Made by a program: the position numbers and the translations under genes
Notes under the pieces: model-generated
Told to the model about the DNA's origin: nothing
The model's input: the letters and a program-made list of their open reading frames with translations, nothing else
Database searches by the model: none
Shown here: positions 36,786 to 45,605 of the stretch, in pieces
Layout: each line of letters opens with the position of its first letter
Position numbering within the stretch: position 1 is the first letter of the stretch
From: RECO01 sp050485385
Lineage (GTDB): Bacteria > Pseudomonadota > Alphaproteobacteria > Geminicoccales > Geminicoccaceae
Reading direction: 5' to 3'
DNA: 54,747 bases
Assembly (NCBI GenBank): GCA_050485385.1
Contig: JBJHBG010000013.1
Coordinates: forward strand, 1 to 54,747

Positions 36786-37913
36786 GTGGTTGCCGTTCTT
36801 CCGTCGCGGCACGCCGATGTGACCGTCCGCGTCGACGCCGTGAGCAAGACGTTCGGCCGCACCCGCGCGGTCGAGTCGGCGTCGTTCACGTTGGAGCGCG
36901 GTCGCTTCCTGACCATCCTCGGCCCCAGCGGCTCGGGCAAGACGACGTTGTTGCGCATGATCGCGGGCTTCATCCCCGCGACCTCGGGCCGCATCCTGAT
37001 CAACGGACGCCCCGTGGCGGCCGACCCGCCGCACCGCCGCTCGATCGGTATGGTGTTCCAACGGCTGGCCCTGTTCCCGCACCTGTCGGCTGCCGAGAAC
37101 GTGGCCTATCCGCTGAAGATGCGACGCAGCGTGCCCAAGCAGGAGATCGCCGACGTCGTCGAGCGCTATCTCGGGCTGGTGCGGCTGGACGGCCTCGGCA
37201 CACGCCGCATTCACGAACTGTCGGGCGGCCAGCAGCAGCGCGTCGCCATCGCGCGTGCATTGGTGTTCCGGCCCGACCTCCTCTTGCTCGACGAGCCCTT
37301 GGCCTCGCTCGACAAGAAGCTCAGGGAAGACCTCCAGCTCGAGTTCCGCCGGATCCAACAGGAGCTGGGCGTCACCACCATCAACGTCACCCACGACCAG
37401 CGGGAGGCGCTGGTGATGTCGGACGAGGTGATCGTGATGGAGGAGGGCCGCATCCGCCAGCACGCGGCTCCGGTCGACACCTACCGCCAACCGGCGACGC
37501 CGTTCGTCGCCGGCTTCATCGGCGTGACCAACTTCCTCGCCGGCCGGCTGGTCGAGGCTGGCGAAGAGACCGCCGCGGTCGCCGTCGGCCCGCACCGCCT
37601 GCCGGCGCGGCTGCTCGGCCCGGCGCCCGCCATAGGCGCCGAGGTGGCGCTGGCGCTCCGGGCCGAGCGCATCCGCATCGGCGACGATGGGGCCCACGGC
37701 ATCGCCGGCCGTGTGCGCGAGGTGATCTTCGAGGGCGACCGGCTGGTCTACGCGGTCGCCTGCGACGACCTCGGCGGTGCCACCTTGCGCGTGTTCGACT
37801 ACGACGTGGCCGACCATCCGAGCTTTCCGCCGGGTGCCGCCGTGCGCCTCGCCTGGCAGCCGGCCGACCTCATGGTGTTCCCGGCCGATGCCACCCCCAT
37901 CCCCTCGACCTGA
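36786..37913 (+). CDS. Pot-type ABC transporter ATP-binding protein
   Basis: A 375-aa ATPase of the spermidine/putrescine/iron class. Walker A GPSGSGKTT, Q-loop GMVFQRLALFPHL, signature ELSGGQQQRVAIARAL, Walker B DLLLLDEPLASLD, switch His in NVTHDQREA, then a C-terminal TOBE domain. The GTG start at 36786 has GAGGG upstream. First gene of ATPase-binding protein-permease-permease. Confidence 0.87.
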   Translation: MVAVLPSRHADVTVRVDAVSKTFGRTRAVESASFTLERGRFLTILGPSGSGKTTLLRMIAGFIPATSGRILINGRPVAADPPHRRSIGMVFQRLALFPHLSAAENVAYPLKMRRSVPKQEIADVVERYLGLVRLDGLGTRRIHELSGGQQQRVAIARALVFRPDLLLLDEPLASLDKKLREDLQLEFRRIQQELGVTTINVTHDQREALVMSDEVIVMEEGRIRQHAAPVDTYRQPATPFVAGFIGVTNFLAGRLVEAGEETAAVAVGPHRLPARLLGPAPAIGAEVALALRAERIRIGDDGAHGIAGRVREVIFEGDRLVYAVACDDLGGATLRVFDYDVADHPSFPPGAAVRLAWQPADLMVFPADATPIPST

Positions 37914-37935
37914 CCTCGATCCAAGGAGGACGACG

Positions 37936-39045
37936 ATGCCCGACCGCTCGACCCTCGAAAGCTGGCGCCGCCGCCGGCTGCTGCAGACGGCAGGCTTGGC
38001 CGCACTCGGCGCCGGCACGCTCGGCCTGCCGCGCCCAGGCCTTGCCGACGCGCCGCCCAAGCCCGCCGAGATGATCGTCCGCGCCTGGGGTGGGGTGTGG
38101 GTGGACGCGCTGAACGAGGGCGTGTCCGCCCCCTTCACCGAGGCGACCGGCATCCGCATCCGCCACGATCTCACCGAGGATAACGAGATCCAGCCGCGCA
38201 TCTGGGCCGCCGTCGCCCAGGGGCGCCGGCCGCCGATCCACGTCAACTGGGACACCTCGACCAACGCCACCAAGTCGGCGATGCGCGGCGTCACCGTGCC
38301 GCTCGACGACCTGCCCAACCTGGACGGCCTGTTGCCGGTGGCAACGCCCGTGGGCCTCGACGGCTTTCCCATCGTCAACGTCTACAGCTACGTCTACGTC
38401 CTGGCCTATCGCGAGGCGGCCTTCCCCGACGGTGCGCCGGATAGCTGGCACATCCTGCTCGACCCGCGCTTTCGCGGCCGGGTCGCCGTCTACAACGACG
38501 GCATCGGCTTCCATCCGGCAGCCCAGATCGCGGGCGGCGGCAGCTTCGCCGACATCCCGGAGAACATGGAGCCGGCCTGGGAGTTCATCCGCCAGCTCAA
38601 GGCGCAGAACCCGCTCTTGGGCGAAGATCCGGACTTCACCAACTGGTTCCAGCAGGGCGAGATCGACGTCGCCTGCACCATCATCTCCAACGCCCGCGAA
38701 GCGAAGATGAACGGCATCGACGTCGCCTGGACGATCCCCCAGGAGGGTGCCAAGATCGACACCGACGCCTTGTGGGTGCCGCAGGGGCTCGACGACGCCG
38801 AGACCTACTGGGCGAAGCAGTACGTGAATTTCGCCCTCGGCCTGGAAGCGCAGCAGGCCTGGTGCGACCGGCTGGGCCTGCCGGGCGTGCGCCCCGGCAT
38901 CGAACCGCCGGCCGACCTCGTCGGCGATCCGGCCTACCCCACGTCGGACGAGGACTTCGCGCGGCTGATCAGCGTGCCGACGCCGATCCTCGCCGAGCAC
39001 GAGCGCGACTGGTTCATCAAGTTCACCGAGATCATGCAGAGCTGA
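37936..39045 (+). CDS. Extracellular solute-binding protein, Tat signal (PotD-like)
   Basis: A 369-aa periplasmic binding protein. The N-terminus has a twin-arginine signal (RRRRLLQTAGLAALG, then ALG...GLADA). The mature part (MIVRAWGGVWVDALNEGVSAPFTEATGI, LPNLDGLL, NVYSYVYVLAYRE, FWQ-like NWFQQGEIDVAC) fits the spermidine/putrescine or 2-aminoethylphosphonate binding-protein group. AAGGAGG precedes the ATG, so expression is probably high. Substrate not determinable; an amine or small organic acid is likely from the family. Confidence 0.82.
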   Translation: MPDRSTLESWRRRRLLQTAGLAALGAGTLGLPRPGLADAPPKPAEMIVRAWGGVWVDALNEGVSAPFTEATGIRIRHDLTEDNEIQPRIWAAVAQGRRPPIHVNWDTSTNATKSAMRGVTVPLDDLPNLDGLLPVATPVGLDGFPIVNVYSYVYVLAYREAAFPDGAPDSWHILLDPRFRGRVAVYNDGIGFHPAAQIAGGGSFADIPENMEPAWEFIRQLKAQNPLLGEDPDFTNWFQQGEIDVACTIISNAREAKMNGIDVAWTIPQEGAKIDTDALWVPQGLDDAETYWAKQYVNFALGLEAQQAWCDRLGLPGVRPGIEPPADLVGDPAYPTSDEDFARLISVPTPILAEHERDWFIKFTEIMQS

Positions 39046-39065
39046 TGCGCGGCACGACGACAGCG

Positions 39066-39088
39066 GCAGGGGGCTTTTGGCCCCCTGC
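39066..39088. repeat. GC-rich intergenic palindrome, copy 2
   Basis: GCAGGGGGC and GCCCCCTGC pair around TTTTG, followed by a second small inverted repeat (CCCCCG...CGGGGG, 39091-39110). It lies inside the transporter operon between the binding-protein and first permease genes, where it could cause partial termination or protect the abundant upstream message. Confidence 0.65.
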
Positions 39089-39148
39089 AACCCCCGTGGT
39101 TTTCGGGGGGCTCGGGGGGCCCAAAGCCCTCCGACCTTGCCACCGCTG

Positions 39149-40078
39149 ATGCTCGCCCGTCTCGCCGACGGCCTGGAAGCCGTCCGCGCTGCCCTTTGGC
39201 CGGCCGCCTTCGCGAAAGCGACCGGCCACGTGCTGCTGCTGCCCGCCTTGGCCGTCGTCGGGCTGTTGGCGCTTGGGCTCGTCTACATCGTCGATGCCAG
39301 CTTCCGCGAACTGGACACGATGACGTTCCTGCTCGCCGAGGACTACAGCCTCGGCAATTTCCGGGAGATCTGGGAGCGGCCGGTCTTCTGGATCATCACC
39401 GGCCGCACGCTGCTGGCGGCGTTGATCGTGACGGCGATCACCCTCCTGCTCGCCTTTCCCTATGCCTACGTCATGGTGCGCACGCGCTCGTCGCTGCTGC
39501 GCAAGGTGCTGCTGATCAGCCTGTTCCTGCCCTTCTTCATCGGCCAAGTGGTGCGCGCCTATGGCTGGCTGATCATCCTCGGCCAGCAGGGGCTCGCCAA
39601 CGCCCTGTTCCAGAGCATCGGCCTTGGCCCGTTCCGCCTCATCTTCACCTACGAGACGGTGATCTTCGGCCTCGTGCAGTACATGCTGCCCTTCGCCGTG
39701 TTGATGCTGGCACCGGCCCTTGCCGCGATCTCCGAAGAGGTGGAACTCGCGGCGGAAAGCCTGGGTGCCCGCTGGTGGGAGGCGATGCTGACGGTCGTCG
39801 TACCGATGGCGAAGCCGGGTTTCGTTGCGGCCGGCGTGGTGGTGTTCACCATCTCGCTCACCGACTTCGCCATGCCGGCCGTGCTCGGCGGCGGCACCAA
39901 CGACTTCCTCGCCAACTCGATCTACCACGCCTTCTTCCGCATCAGCGATCCGGGCCTCGCCTCGGCGCTGGCAGTCGTCCTGGTGCTGATCGGCAGCACC
40001 GTCGTCGCCGGCCTCTTCGCCTGGCTCGGCACCGGCACGCTCGGTTTTCGCGGCCGGACCACGGCGGCGAAGCCATGA
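39149..40078 (+). CDS. ABC transporter permease (PotB-like)
   Basis: A 309-aa inner-membrane permease with about six helices. The EAA loop is visible as AAESLGARWWEAMLTVVVPMAKPG. N-terminal VLLLPALAVVGLLALGLVYIVDASF and LAFPYAYVMVRTRS match PotB/PotH-type subunits. Its stop overlaps the second permease start (ATGA). Confidence 0.87.
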   Translation: MLARLADGLEAVRAALWPAAFAKATGHVLLLPALAVVGLLALGLVYIVDASFRELDTMTFLLAEDYSLGNFREIWERPVFWIITGRTLLAALIVTAITLLLAFPYAYVMVRTRSSLLRKVLLISLFLPFFIGQVVRAYGWLIILGQQGLANALFQSIGLGPFRLIFTYETVIFGLVQYMLPFAVLMLAPALAAISEEVELAAESLGARWWEAMLTVVVPMAKPGFVAAGVVVFTISLTDFAMPAVLGGGTNDFLANSIYHAFFRISDPGLASALAVVLVLIGSTVVAGLFAWLGTGTLGFRGRTTAAKP

Positions 40079-40863
40079 GCAAGGCCGTCGTCCTCTGGAG
40101 CGTCGTCGGCGCTAGCCTGATCCTGCTGGCAGCACCGACGGTGATCGTCCTCGCCGCCTCGTTCACCGCCGGCAACATCATCCAGTTCCCGCCCGAAGGC
40201 TTCAGCCTCCGCTGGTACGAGCGGCTGCTCGAGATGCGCGACTTCCGCGAGGCGTTCTGGCGGAGCCTGCAGGTGGCGGTGATCTGCACCGCGCTGAGCC
40301 TGCCGGTCGGCACCCTTGCCGCCATCGGCCTCGCGCGCTACCGGGTGCGCTTCGCCACCGCCATCCAGGTCTACCTGCTGCTGCCCTTCACCGTGCCGCT
40401 CGTCGTTTCCGGTCTCGGGCTGATGTTCCTGTTCGGCTCGTGGGGCATTCTCGACCACCTCTGGCCGGTCGGGATCGCCACCTGCATCATCAACCTGCCC
40501 TTCATGATCTGGGCGGTGGCGGCGTCGGTGAACGCGCTCGACCCGGACCTCGAACATGCCGCCGCCAATTGCGGAGCACCGCCGCTGCACGCCTTCCTCA
40601 CCGTCACCCTGCCGGCGGTCATGCCGGGCGTGATCACCGGCGGGCTGATCATGTTCGTGCTCGCCTTCAACGAGTTCATCGTCAGCCTGATCCTGACCGA
40701 CGCCCGCACCGTCACCCTGCCGGTCCTCGTCTACAACTCCATCCGCAGCGTGGTGACGCCCGACCTTGCCGCCGTCTCGGTCGTCTACATCGTCGTCGCC
40801 ACCGCAGCGATCGTCCTCCTCGACCGCCTCGTCGGCCTCGATACCTTCCTCAAGTCGAGGTAG
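40075..40863 (+). CDS. ABC transporter permease (PotC-like)
   Basis: A 262-aa permease with six predicted helices, the partner of the preceding gene. The EAA motif is HAAANCGAPPLHAFLTVTLPAVMPG; PEGFSLRWYERLLEM near the N-terminus is typical of PotC/PotI. Start overlaps the previous stop by 4 bp. A palindromic repeat follows the stop. Confidence 0.87.
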   Translation: MSKAVVLWSVVGASLILLAAPTVIVLAASFTAGNIIQFPPEGFSLRWYERLLEMRDFREAFWRSLQVAVICTALSLPVGTLAAIGLARYRVRFATAIQVYLLLPFTVPLVVSGLGLMFLFGSWGILDHLWPVGIATCIINLPFMIWAVAASVNALDPDLEHAAANCGAPPLHAFLTVTLPAVMPGVITGGLIMFVLAFNEFIVSLILTDARTVTLPVLVYNSIRSVVTPDLAAVSVVYIVVATAAIVLLDRLVGLDTFLKSR

Positions 40864-40865
40864 AC

Positions 40866-40936
40866 GCAGGGGGCTCTTTGCCCCCTGCACCCCCCTAAAC
40901 TTCATTGGGGGGCGCGGGGGGGGGCAAAAGCCCCCC
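40866..40936. repeat. GC-rich intergenic palindromes, copy 3 plus a second hairpin
   Basis: GCAGGGGGC/GCCCCCTGC around TCTTT at 40866-40888, then GGGGGGC/GCCCCCC around AAAA at 40919-40936. Same family as 35002-35024 and 39066-39088. Sits between the permease and the HisD-like gene. Confidence 0.6.
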
Positions 40937-40981
40937 GCTTCCTTGCCTGCTCACCAGCACATCCCAGCCCCGGTAGCGCCC

Positions 40982-42304
40982 ATGTCCGACATCGTCTCCT
41001 TCCACAACCTGAGCCGGCTCGACGCCGCCGGTCGGGCCACGTTGATGCGGCGCACAGAGGCCGATCTCGAACCCTATCTCGAGCAGGTACGTCCCATCGT
41101 GGAGCGGGTGCGGGCGGAGGGAGACGATGCGGTCGTTCACTACGCCAAGGCGATCGACGGGGTCGACCTCACGGCCGCCGGACTGCGCGCCACGGCCAAA
41201 GATTTCGCCCGCGCCCGGCAGCGGCTGGAACCGGGGGTGAAGGCGGCCATCGCCTATGCCGTCGAGAACATCCGTGCCTTCCACGAGGCTCAACTGCCGC
41301 GCGCGTTCTGGCTGGAGGAGGTGCGGCCGGGGGTGTTCGCGGGCGAGCGCACGGTGCCGATCCCGGCGGTCGCCTGCTACGTACCGCGCGGCAAGGGGGC
41401 GTTTCCGAGCGTCACCATGATGACGACGACGCCGGCGGTCGTTGCGGGCGTGAAGCGGCCCGTCGTGCTCACCCCGCCCGGCCCCGACGGCGGCTTCGAC
41501 GATGCCACGCTGGTGGCGGCCGAGACGGTGGGCGTCACCGAGGTCTACCGCGTCGGCGGCGCGGTAGCGGTGGCGGCCGTCGCCTTCGGCACGGCCACGG
41601 TCCCGCGCGTCGCCAAGATCGTCGGCCCCGGCAGCCCGTGGGTGGTCGCCGCCAAGCGGCTCGTCGCCGACCAGATCGACACCGGCCTGCCCGCCGGCCC
41701 GTCGGAATCCATCGTCCTCGCCGACGACACGGCCGACGGCCGCCTCGCGGCCTTGGACCTGATCATCGAGAGCGAGCACGGGGCCGACAGCTCGGCCTAT
41801 CTGGTGACCGACAGCCGGCAGGTGGCCGAAGCCGCCATCGAAGCCCTGCCCCGCTACTGGGCCATGCTCGGCGAACAGCGCGCGGCCTATTCCCGGGCGG
41901 TGCTGTGTGGCCCGCGCGGCGGCGTGGTGCTGGCGCCGGACCTCGACGCCGCCATCGCCTTCGTCAACGACTACGCGCCGGAGCACCTGGAAATACTGGC
42001 CGAGGAACCGATGGCCCACCTCGGCCGCATCGAGAATGCGGCGGAGGTGCTGCTCGGCCCGCACACGCCCATCACGCTCGGCAATTTCGTCGTCGGCGTG
42101 AACTGCGTGCTGCCGACGAGCGGTGCCGCCCGGACGTGGTCGGCGCTGGGTGTCCACGACTTTCAAAAGCGCATCTCGGTCGGCCAGGTCACCGCCAAAG
42201 GCTACCCCGAATTGGCCAAACAGGCCCACGCCCTCGCCGTCTACGAAGGCTTCGACGGCCATGCCTTGGCGGTCTCGAAACTCCGGGACGAGCTGCTGAA
42301 CTGA
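40982..42304 (+). CDS. Histidinol dehydrogenase family protein with altered metal ligands
   Basis: A 440-aa HisD-fold NAD-dependent dehydrogenase. CYVPRGKGAFPSVTMMTTTPA, VAKIVGPGSPWVVAAKRLV, GPSESIVLADD and the catalytic YAPEHLEI are clear. Three sites differ from biosynthetic HisD: the usual QAEHD is ESEHG, GDYxAG is GNFVVG, and NHVLPT is NCVLPT, so zinc ligands Gln and Asp are changed. That argues for a catabolic paralog such as HpsN-like sulfopropanediol dehydrogenases rather than histidine synthesis. No other his gene is nearby; transporter and SDR neighbours agree. Confidence 0.8.
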   Translation: MSDIVSFHNLSRLDAAGRATLMRRTEADLEPYLEQVRPIVERVRAEGDDAVVHYAKAIDGVDLTAAGLRATAKDFARARQRLEPGVKAAIAYAVENIRAFHEAQLPRAFWLEEVRPGVFAGERTVPIPAVACYVPRGKGAFPSVTMMTTTPAVVAGVKRPVVLTPPGPDGGFDDATLVAAETVGVTEVYRVGGAVAVAAVAFGTATVPRVAKIVGPGSPWVVAAKRLVADQIDTGLPAGPSESIVLADDTADGRLAALDLIIESEHGADSSAYLVTDSRQVAEAAIEALPRYWAMLGEQRAAYSRAVLCGPRGGVVLAPDLDAAIAFVNDYAPEHLEILAEEPMAHLGRIENAAEVLLGPHTPITLGNFVVGVNCVLPTSGAARTWSALGVHDFQKRISVGQVTAKGYPELAKQAHALAVYEGFDGHALAVSKLRDELLN

Positions 42305-42340
42305 GGGCGCGGCGATCCCACGAGAGCGCCCAAAGACCGC

Positions 42341-43114
42341 TCAAAGCGCCGCCAGGATGCCGCCGTCGACGTAGAGCACCTGGCCCGTGACGTAGGCGGC
42401 GGCCGGCGACGAGAGGAAGACGGCAGCACCGACGAGGTCCTCCAGCCGGCCGAAGCGGCCGAGGGGGATCTTCGCCTGCATCCGCGCGCACCAGTCCTCG
42501 TCCCGGTAGAACACTTCGGTGAGAGCCGTGCGGAAATAGCCGGGGCCGATGCCGTTGACGCGGATGCCCCTCGGCGCCCATTCGGCGGCGAGGGCGCGGG
42601 TCATGCCGACCAGCCCCGCCTTGGCGCTGCCGTAGGGCACGGCCGTCGGCACGCCCTTCTCCGAGGTCAACGAGCACAGCGTCACGATGCTGCCGCCCTT
42701 GCCGTCGGCCATGATTCGCGCCGCCGCCTGGGCGGTGAAGAAGGCGCCCTTCAGGTTGGTGTCGACGATGCGGTCCCAAAGCGCCTCGTCGACCTCCAAC
42801 GACGGACGCACCTCCTCCATGCCGGCATTGGCGACGACGAGGTCGAGTCCGCCGAGCTTCGCCGCTGCCAGGGCCACCCCGTCGCGCACCGCCTCGACGT
42901 CGCGCACGTCCATGGCAATCGGCACGGCACGGCGGCCCGTACCCTCGATGGTCGCCTGGGTCACCGCCAGCGACTCCGCGCATCGAGCCGTGATGGCGAC
43001 ATCGGCGCCCGCCTCGGCGAGGCCGACGGCCAAGGCCTGGCCGATCCCGCGGCTGGCACCCGTGACCAGCGCCTTTCGCCCGTCCAGCCCGAATGCCGCC
43101 CCCGTGCCGGTCAT
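42341..43114 (-). CDS. Short-chain dehydrogenase/reductase
   Basis: A 257-aa classical SDR using NAD(P). Cofactor motif TGASRGIG, structural NAG (VVANAGMEE), catalytic Ser in SLTSEKG and Tyr-x3-Lys in YGSAK, C-terminal VTGQVLYVDGG. The gluconate 5-dehydrogenase / 3-oxoacyl reductase-like subgroup fits; the substrate is unknown. ATG at 43114. Convergent with the HisD-like gene and divergent from the MmgE/PrpD gene. Confidence 0.85.
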   Translation of the reverse strand: MTGTGAAFGLDGRKALVTGASRGIGQALAVGLAEAGADVAITARCAESLAVTQATIEGTGRRAVPIAMDVRDVEAVRDGVALAAAKLGGLDLVVANAGMEEVRPSLEVDEALWDRIVDTNLKGAFFTAQAAARIMADGKGGSIVTLCSLTSEKGVPTAVPYGSAKAGLVGMTRALAAEWAPRGIRVNGIGPGYFRTALTEVFYRDEDWCARMQAKIPLGRFGRLEDLVGAAVFLSSPAAAYVTGQVLYVDGGILAAL

Positions 43115-43230
43115 TGCCAGCCTCCCCTTCGTTGCAGCCCCGACCTCGCTACCATGCCTCCGCCACGCACTGCCATGGACAGGTCCGCGCTCGTCGTCCC
43201 AGATAGCCGTCGGGCAGGAGGGAGAGCACG

Positions 43231-44589
43231 ATGACGGCCATCGAGAGCATGTGCGCGCACGTGGCGGAGCGCGGCTACGACGACCTTTCGCCGGCAGCCG
43301 TGGCGGCGGCCAAGACCTTCGTGCTCGACACGCTGGGCGTCGGCCTCGCCGGCAGCGCCGGTCCCAAGGCGCGGGAGTTGTCGGCGGCACAGCGGCTTTC
43401 GGGCGAAGGCCGCGACGCCCGGGTCTGGGCCACGGGCGCGCGGCTGCCGGCACCGGCAGCCGCGCTTTGCAACGCCTATCAAGTGCACAATTCGGAGTTC
43501 GACTGCATCCACGAGGCGGCTGTCGCCCACGTGATGACGGTGGTGTTGCCGGTAGCCCTTGCCGGCTCCGAACGGCTGGGCGGCGTCTCCGGCAGGCGGC
43601 TGATCGAAGCGGTGGCCCTGGGCGTGGACGTCGCCGCCGGGCTCGGCATCGCCGCGACCAGGGGGCTTCGCTTCTTCCGCCCCGCAACCGTCGGCGCCTT
43701 CGGCGGCACGGCCGCGCTCGGCAAGCTCATGGGCCTGGATGCCGCACGCCTGCACCACGCCTTCTCCATCGCCTACGGCCAGCTCTCCGGCACCATGCAG
43801 GCGCACACCGAGGGCTCCATGCTCCTCGCCCTGCAGATGGGCTTCAACGCACGCAATGCCGTGGTCGCCTGCGATCTCGCGGCCGCCGGCATCGAGGGTC
43901 CTGCGGACATTCTGGAAGGCCCCTTCGGCTATTTCCGTCTGTTCGAGCCCGACGGCGTGGCCGAACGTGCCGTCGCCGACCTCGGCCGCGTCTGGCGCAT
44001 CGCCGAGGTGGCGCACAAGCCCTTCCCCTCCGGCCGCGCCACCCACGGCGTCATCGACGGCTGCCTCGAACTCCGCGGCGACCATGGCCTCGGCGGCGAC
44101 GACGTGGTTGCGGTCGTGCTCCGTCTGCCCCACCTGGTTCACCATCTCGTCGGCCGCCCGGTGCAACCGGCCATGGCCATCAACTACGCTCGGCTCTGCG
44201 CGCAATACCTCGCCGCCCGCGCCCTGCTGCGCGGCACCGTCGACCTTCAAGACTTCACCGACGCCGCCTACGCCGACACAGCGACCCAGGACCTCGCCCG
44301 CCGCATCCACGTCGAGGTCGCCGACGTCGGCGATCCGAACGCCTTCACCCCGGTCGAGGTCGAACTGGAGCTGCGCGACGGCAGCCGCCACGCCAAGCGG
44401 ATCGAGATCGTCTACGGCAACCCCGCCAAACCCATGAGCCGCGAGGCCCACCTCGCCAAATTCCGGCACAATGCCGCCCTCGCCACCCCGGCCCTCGCCG
44501 ACGCCAAGGCCGAGCACCTGATCGCCCTGGTCGACGCGTTGGAGGACATGGCCGACGTGACGGCACTGGTGGACCAGGTCGTCCCGTAA
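43231..44589 (+). CDS. MmgE/PrpD family protein
   Basis: A 452-aa member of the 2-methylcitrate dehydratase-like family. Seen: FVLDTLGVGLAGSAGP, NAYQVHNSEFDCIHEAA, GVDVAAGLGIAATRGLRFFRPATVGAFG, KPFPSGRATHGVIDGC and KFRHNAALATP near the end. Beyond PrpD, members act as dehydratases, decarboxylases or isomerases, so the reaction is open. GGAGGGAG precedes the ATG. No prpB or prpC is near, and prpE is 40 kb away, so a methylcitrate role is doubtful. Confidence 0.82.
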   Translation: MTAIESMCAHVAERGYDDLSPAAVAAAKTFVLDTLGVGLAGSAGPKARELSAAQRLSGEGRDARVWATGARLPAPAAALCNAYQVHNSEFDCIHEAAVAHVMTVVLPVALAGSERLGGVSGRRLIEAVALGVDVAAGLGIAATRGLRFFRPATVGAFGGTAALGKLMGLDAARLHHAFSIAYGQLSGTMQAHTEGSMLLALQMGFNARNAVVACDLAAAGIEGPADILEGPFGYFRLFEPDGVAERAVADLGRVWRIAEVAHKPFPSGRATHGVIDGCLELRGDHGLGGDDVVAVVLRLPHLVHHLVGRPVQPAMAINYARLCAQYLAARALLRGTVDLQDFTDAAYADTATQDLARRIHVEVADVGDPNAFTPVEVELELRDGSRHAKRIEIVYGNPAKPMSREAHLAKFRHNAALATPALADAKAEHLIALVDALEDMADVTALVDQVVP

Positions 44590-44726
44590 GCCCCCTCCAC
44601 CGTTCCGGCTCCAAGCCTGACATACTCACGGCCGCATCCGGCACGTTCCCGCCGCTCTCGAGGTGATCGCGTGCTCAATGCGTGCGACATCGCTCGACAA
44701 TATAGTAAGAAAACCGGTTAATATTC

Positions 44727-45602
44727 ATGCATAAAATCTTGAAATTACTCGGCTCATATGTGTTGATGGTCAACGTGGCCGCTTGCGGCACGACGTACCG
44801 TATTCCAGAGGTCGGCCCCGCTGCATTGACTGCGGCTCATCACCGCATCGCCGAAGCGGGCAACTCGAAGCGAAGCGAGCGGGCGAGCGACGAAACGGCG
44901 GCGATGGCAGCTCGGGTGGTCGCCGACGTCCTGCCGGCGGCCGTCGCCTTCTGCCGAGCCGAGCAACCGGTTTGGGCGCCCCGCGATTGCGATTTCCGGA
45001 TCGAGATCGACCGACCGGGCGACCCGCAGCCCAACGCGTTCCAGACCCGCGATCCGACCGGTCGACCGCTCCTGATCGTGAACTGGGCGCTGCTCGAAAG
45101 CGTCGACAGCGACCACGAACTGGCCTTCGTCATGGCGCACGAGGCGGGCCATCAGATCGGCGGTCACCTTCGCACCAAGGAGCGTCAGGCCATGGCCGGT
45201 GCCATCCTCGGCGGCATCATGGCGGTCGTGGTCGCTGGCGCCGTCGGGGCCTTCGGTGGCTATGCCGACGCATCGACCGTGCAGGCGGTGAGCGACATGA
45301 CCGAAGCCAGCGTACAGCTCGGCGCCTATGCGGGCATGAGCGCCTACAGCCAAACCTACGAGTTGGAGGCGGACTACCTCTCCGCCTTCCTCTCGGCGGC
45401 GGCCGGCTACGACCCTGCCATCGGCGCTGCGTGGTTCGCACGGATGACCGCACTCGGCTACGGGTCCCGGGACGCGAGCCTTTGGACCAGCCATCCGTCC
45501 TCGCCGGAGCGCTTGGCCGTCGTCGCCAAGGCCGTCGAGGAGATCGTCGCAGCTCGCGACGACGGCCGAGACCCGCGCCCCACCCGCGCGCTCCGGCGCT
45601 AG
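44727..45602 (+). CDS. M48-family metalloprotease lipoprotein
   Basis: A 291-aa zinc protease probably anchored as a lipoprotein: the hydrophobic N-terminus ends at Cys20 (VNVAACG). Zinc site HEAGH at residues 138-142 with third ligand Glu214 in YELEADYLSAF. A hydrophobic stretch (ILGGIMAVVVAGAVGAFGG) lies between them. Resembles Oma1/YcaL/LoiP-type proteases of envelope quality control. Upstream bases 44695-44730 are unusually AT-rich (AATATAGTAAGAAAAC), likely the promoter. Confidence 0.83.
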   Translation: MHKILKLLGSYVLMVNVAACGTTYRIPEVGPAALTAAHHRIAEAGNSKRSERASDETAAMAARVVADVLPAAVAFCRAEQPVWAPRDCDFRIEIDRPGDPQPNAFQTRDPTGRPLLIVNWALLESVDSDHELAFVMAHEAGHQIGGHLRTKERQAMAGAILGGIMAVVVAGAVGAFGGYADASTVQAVSDMTEASVQLGAYAGMSAYSQTYELEADYLSAFLSAAAGYDPAIGAAWFARMTALGYGSRDASLWTSHPSSPERLAVVAKAVEEIVAARDDGRDPRPTRALRR

Positions 45603-45605
45603 CGC

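Noticed and set aside
43231..44589. Assignment of this gene as prpD of a methylcitrate cycle
   Set aside because: No prpB or prpC nearby and prpE lies 40 kb away; the MmgE/PrpD family is functionally broad.
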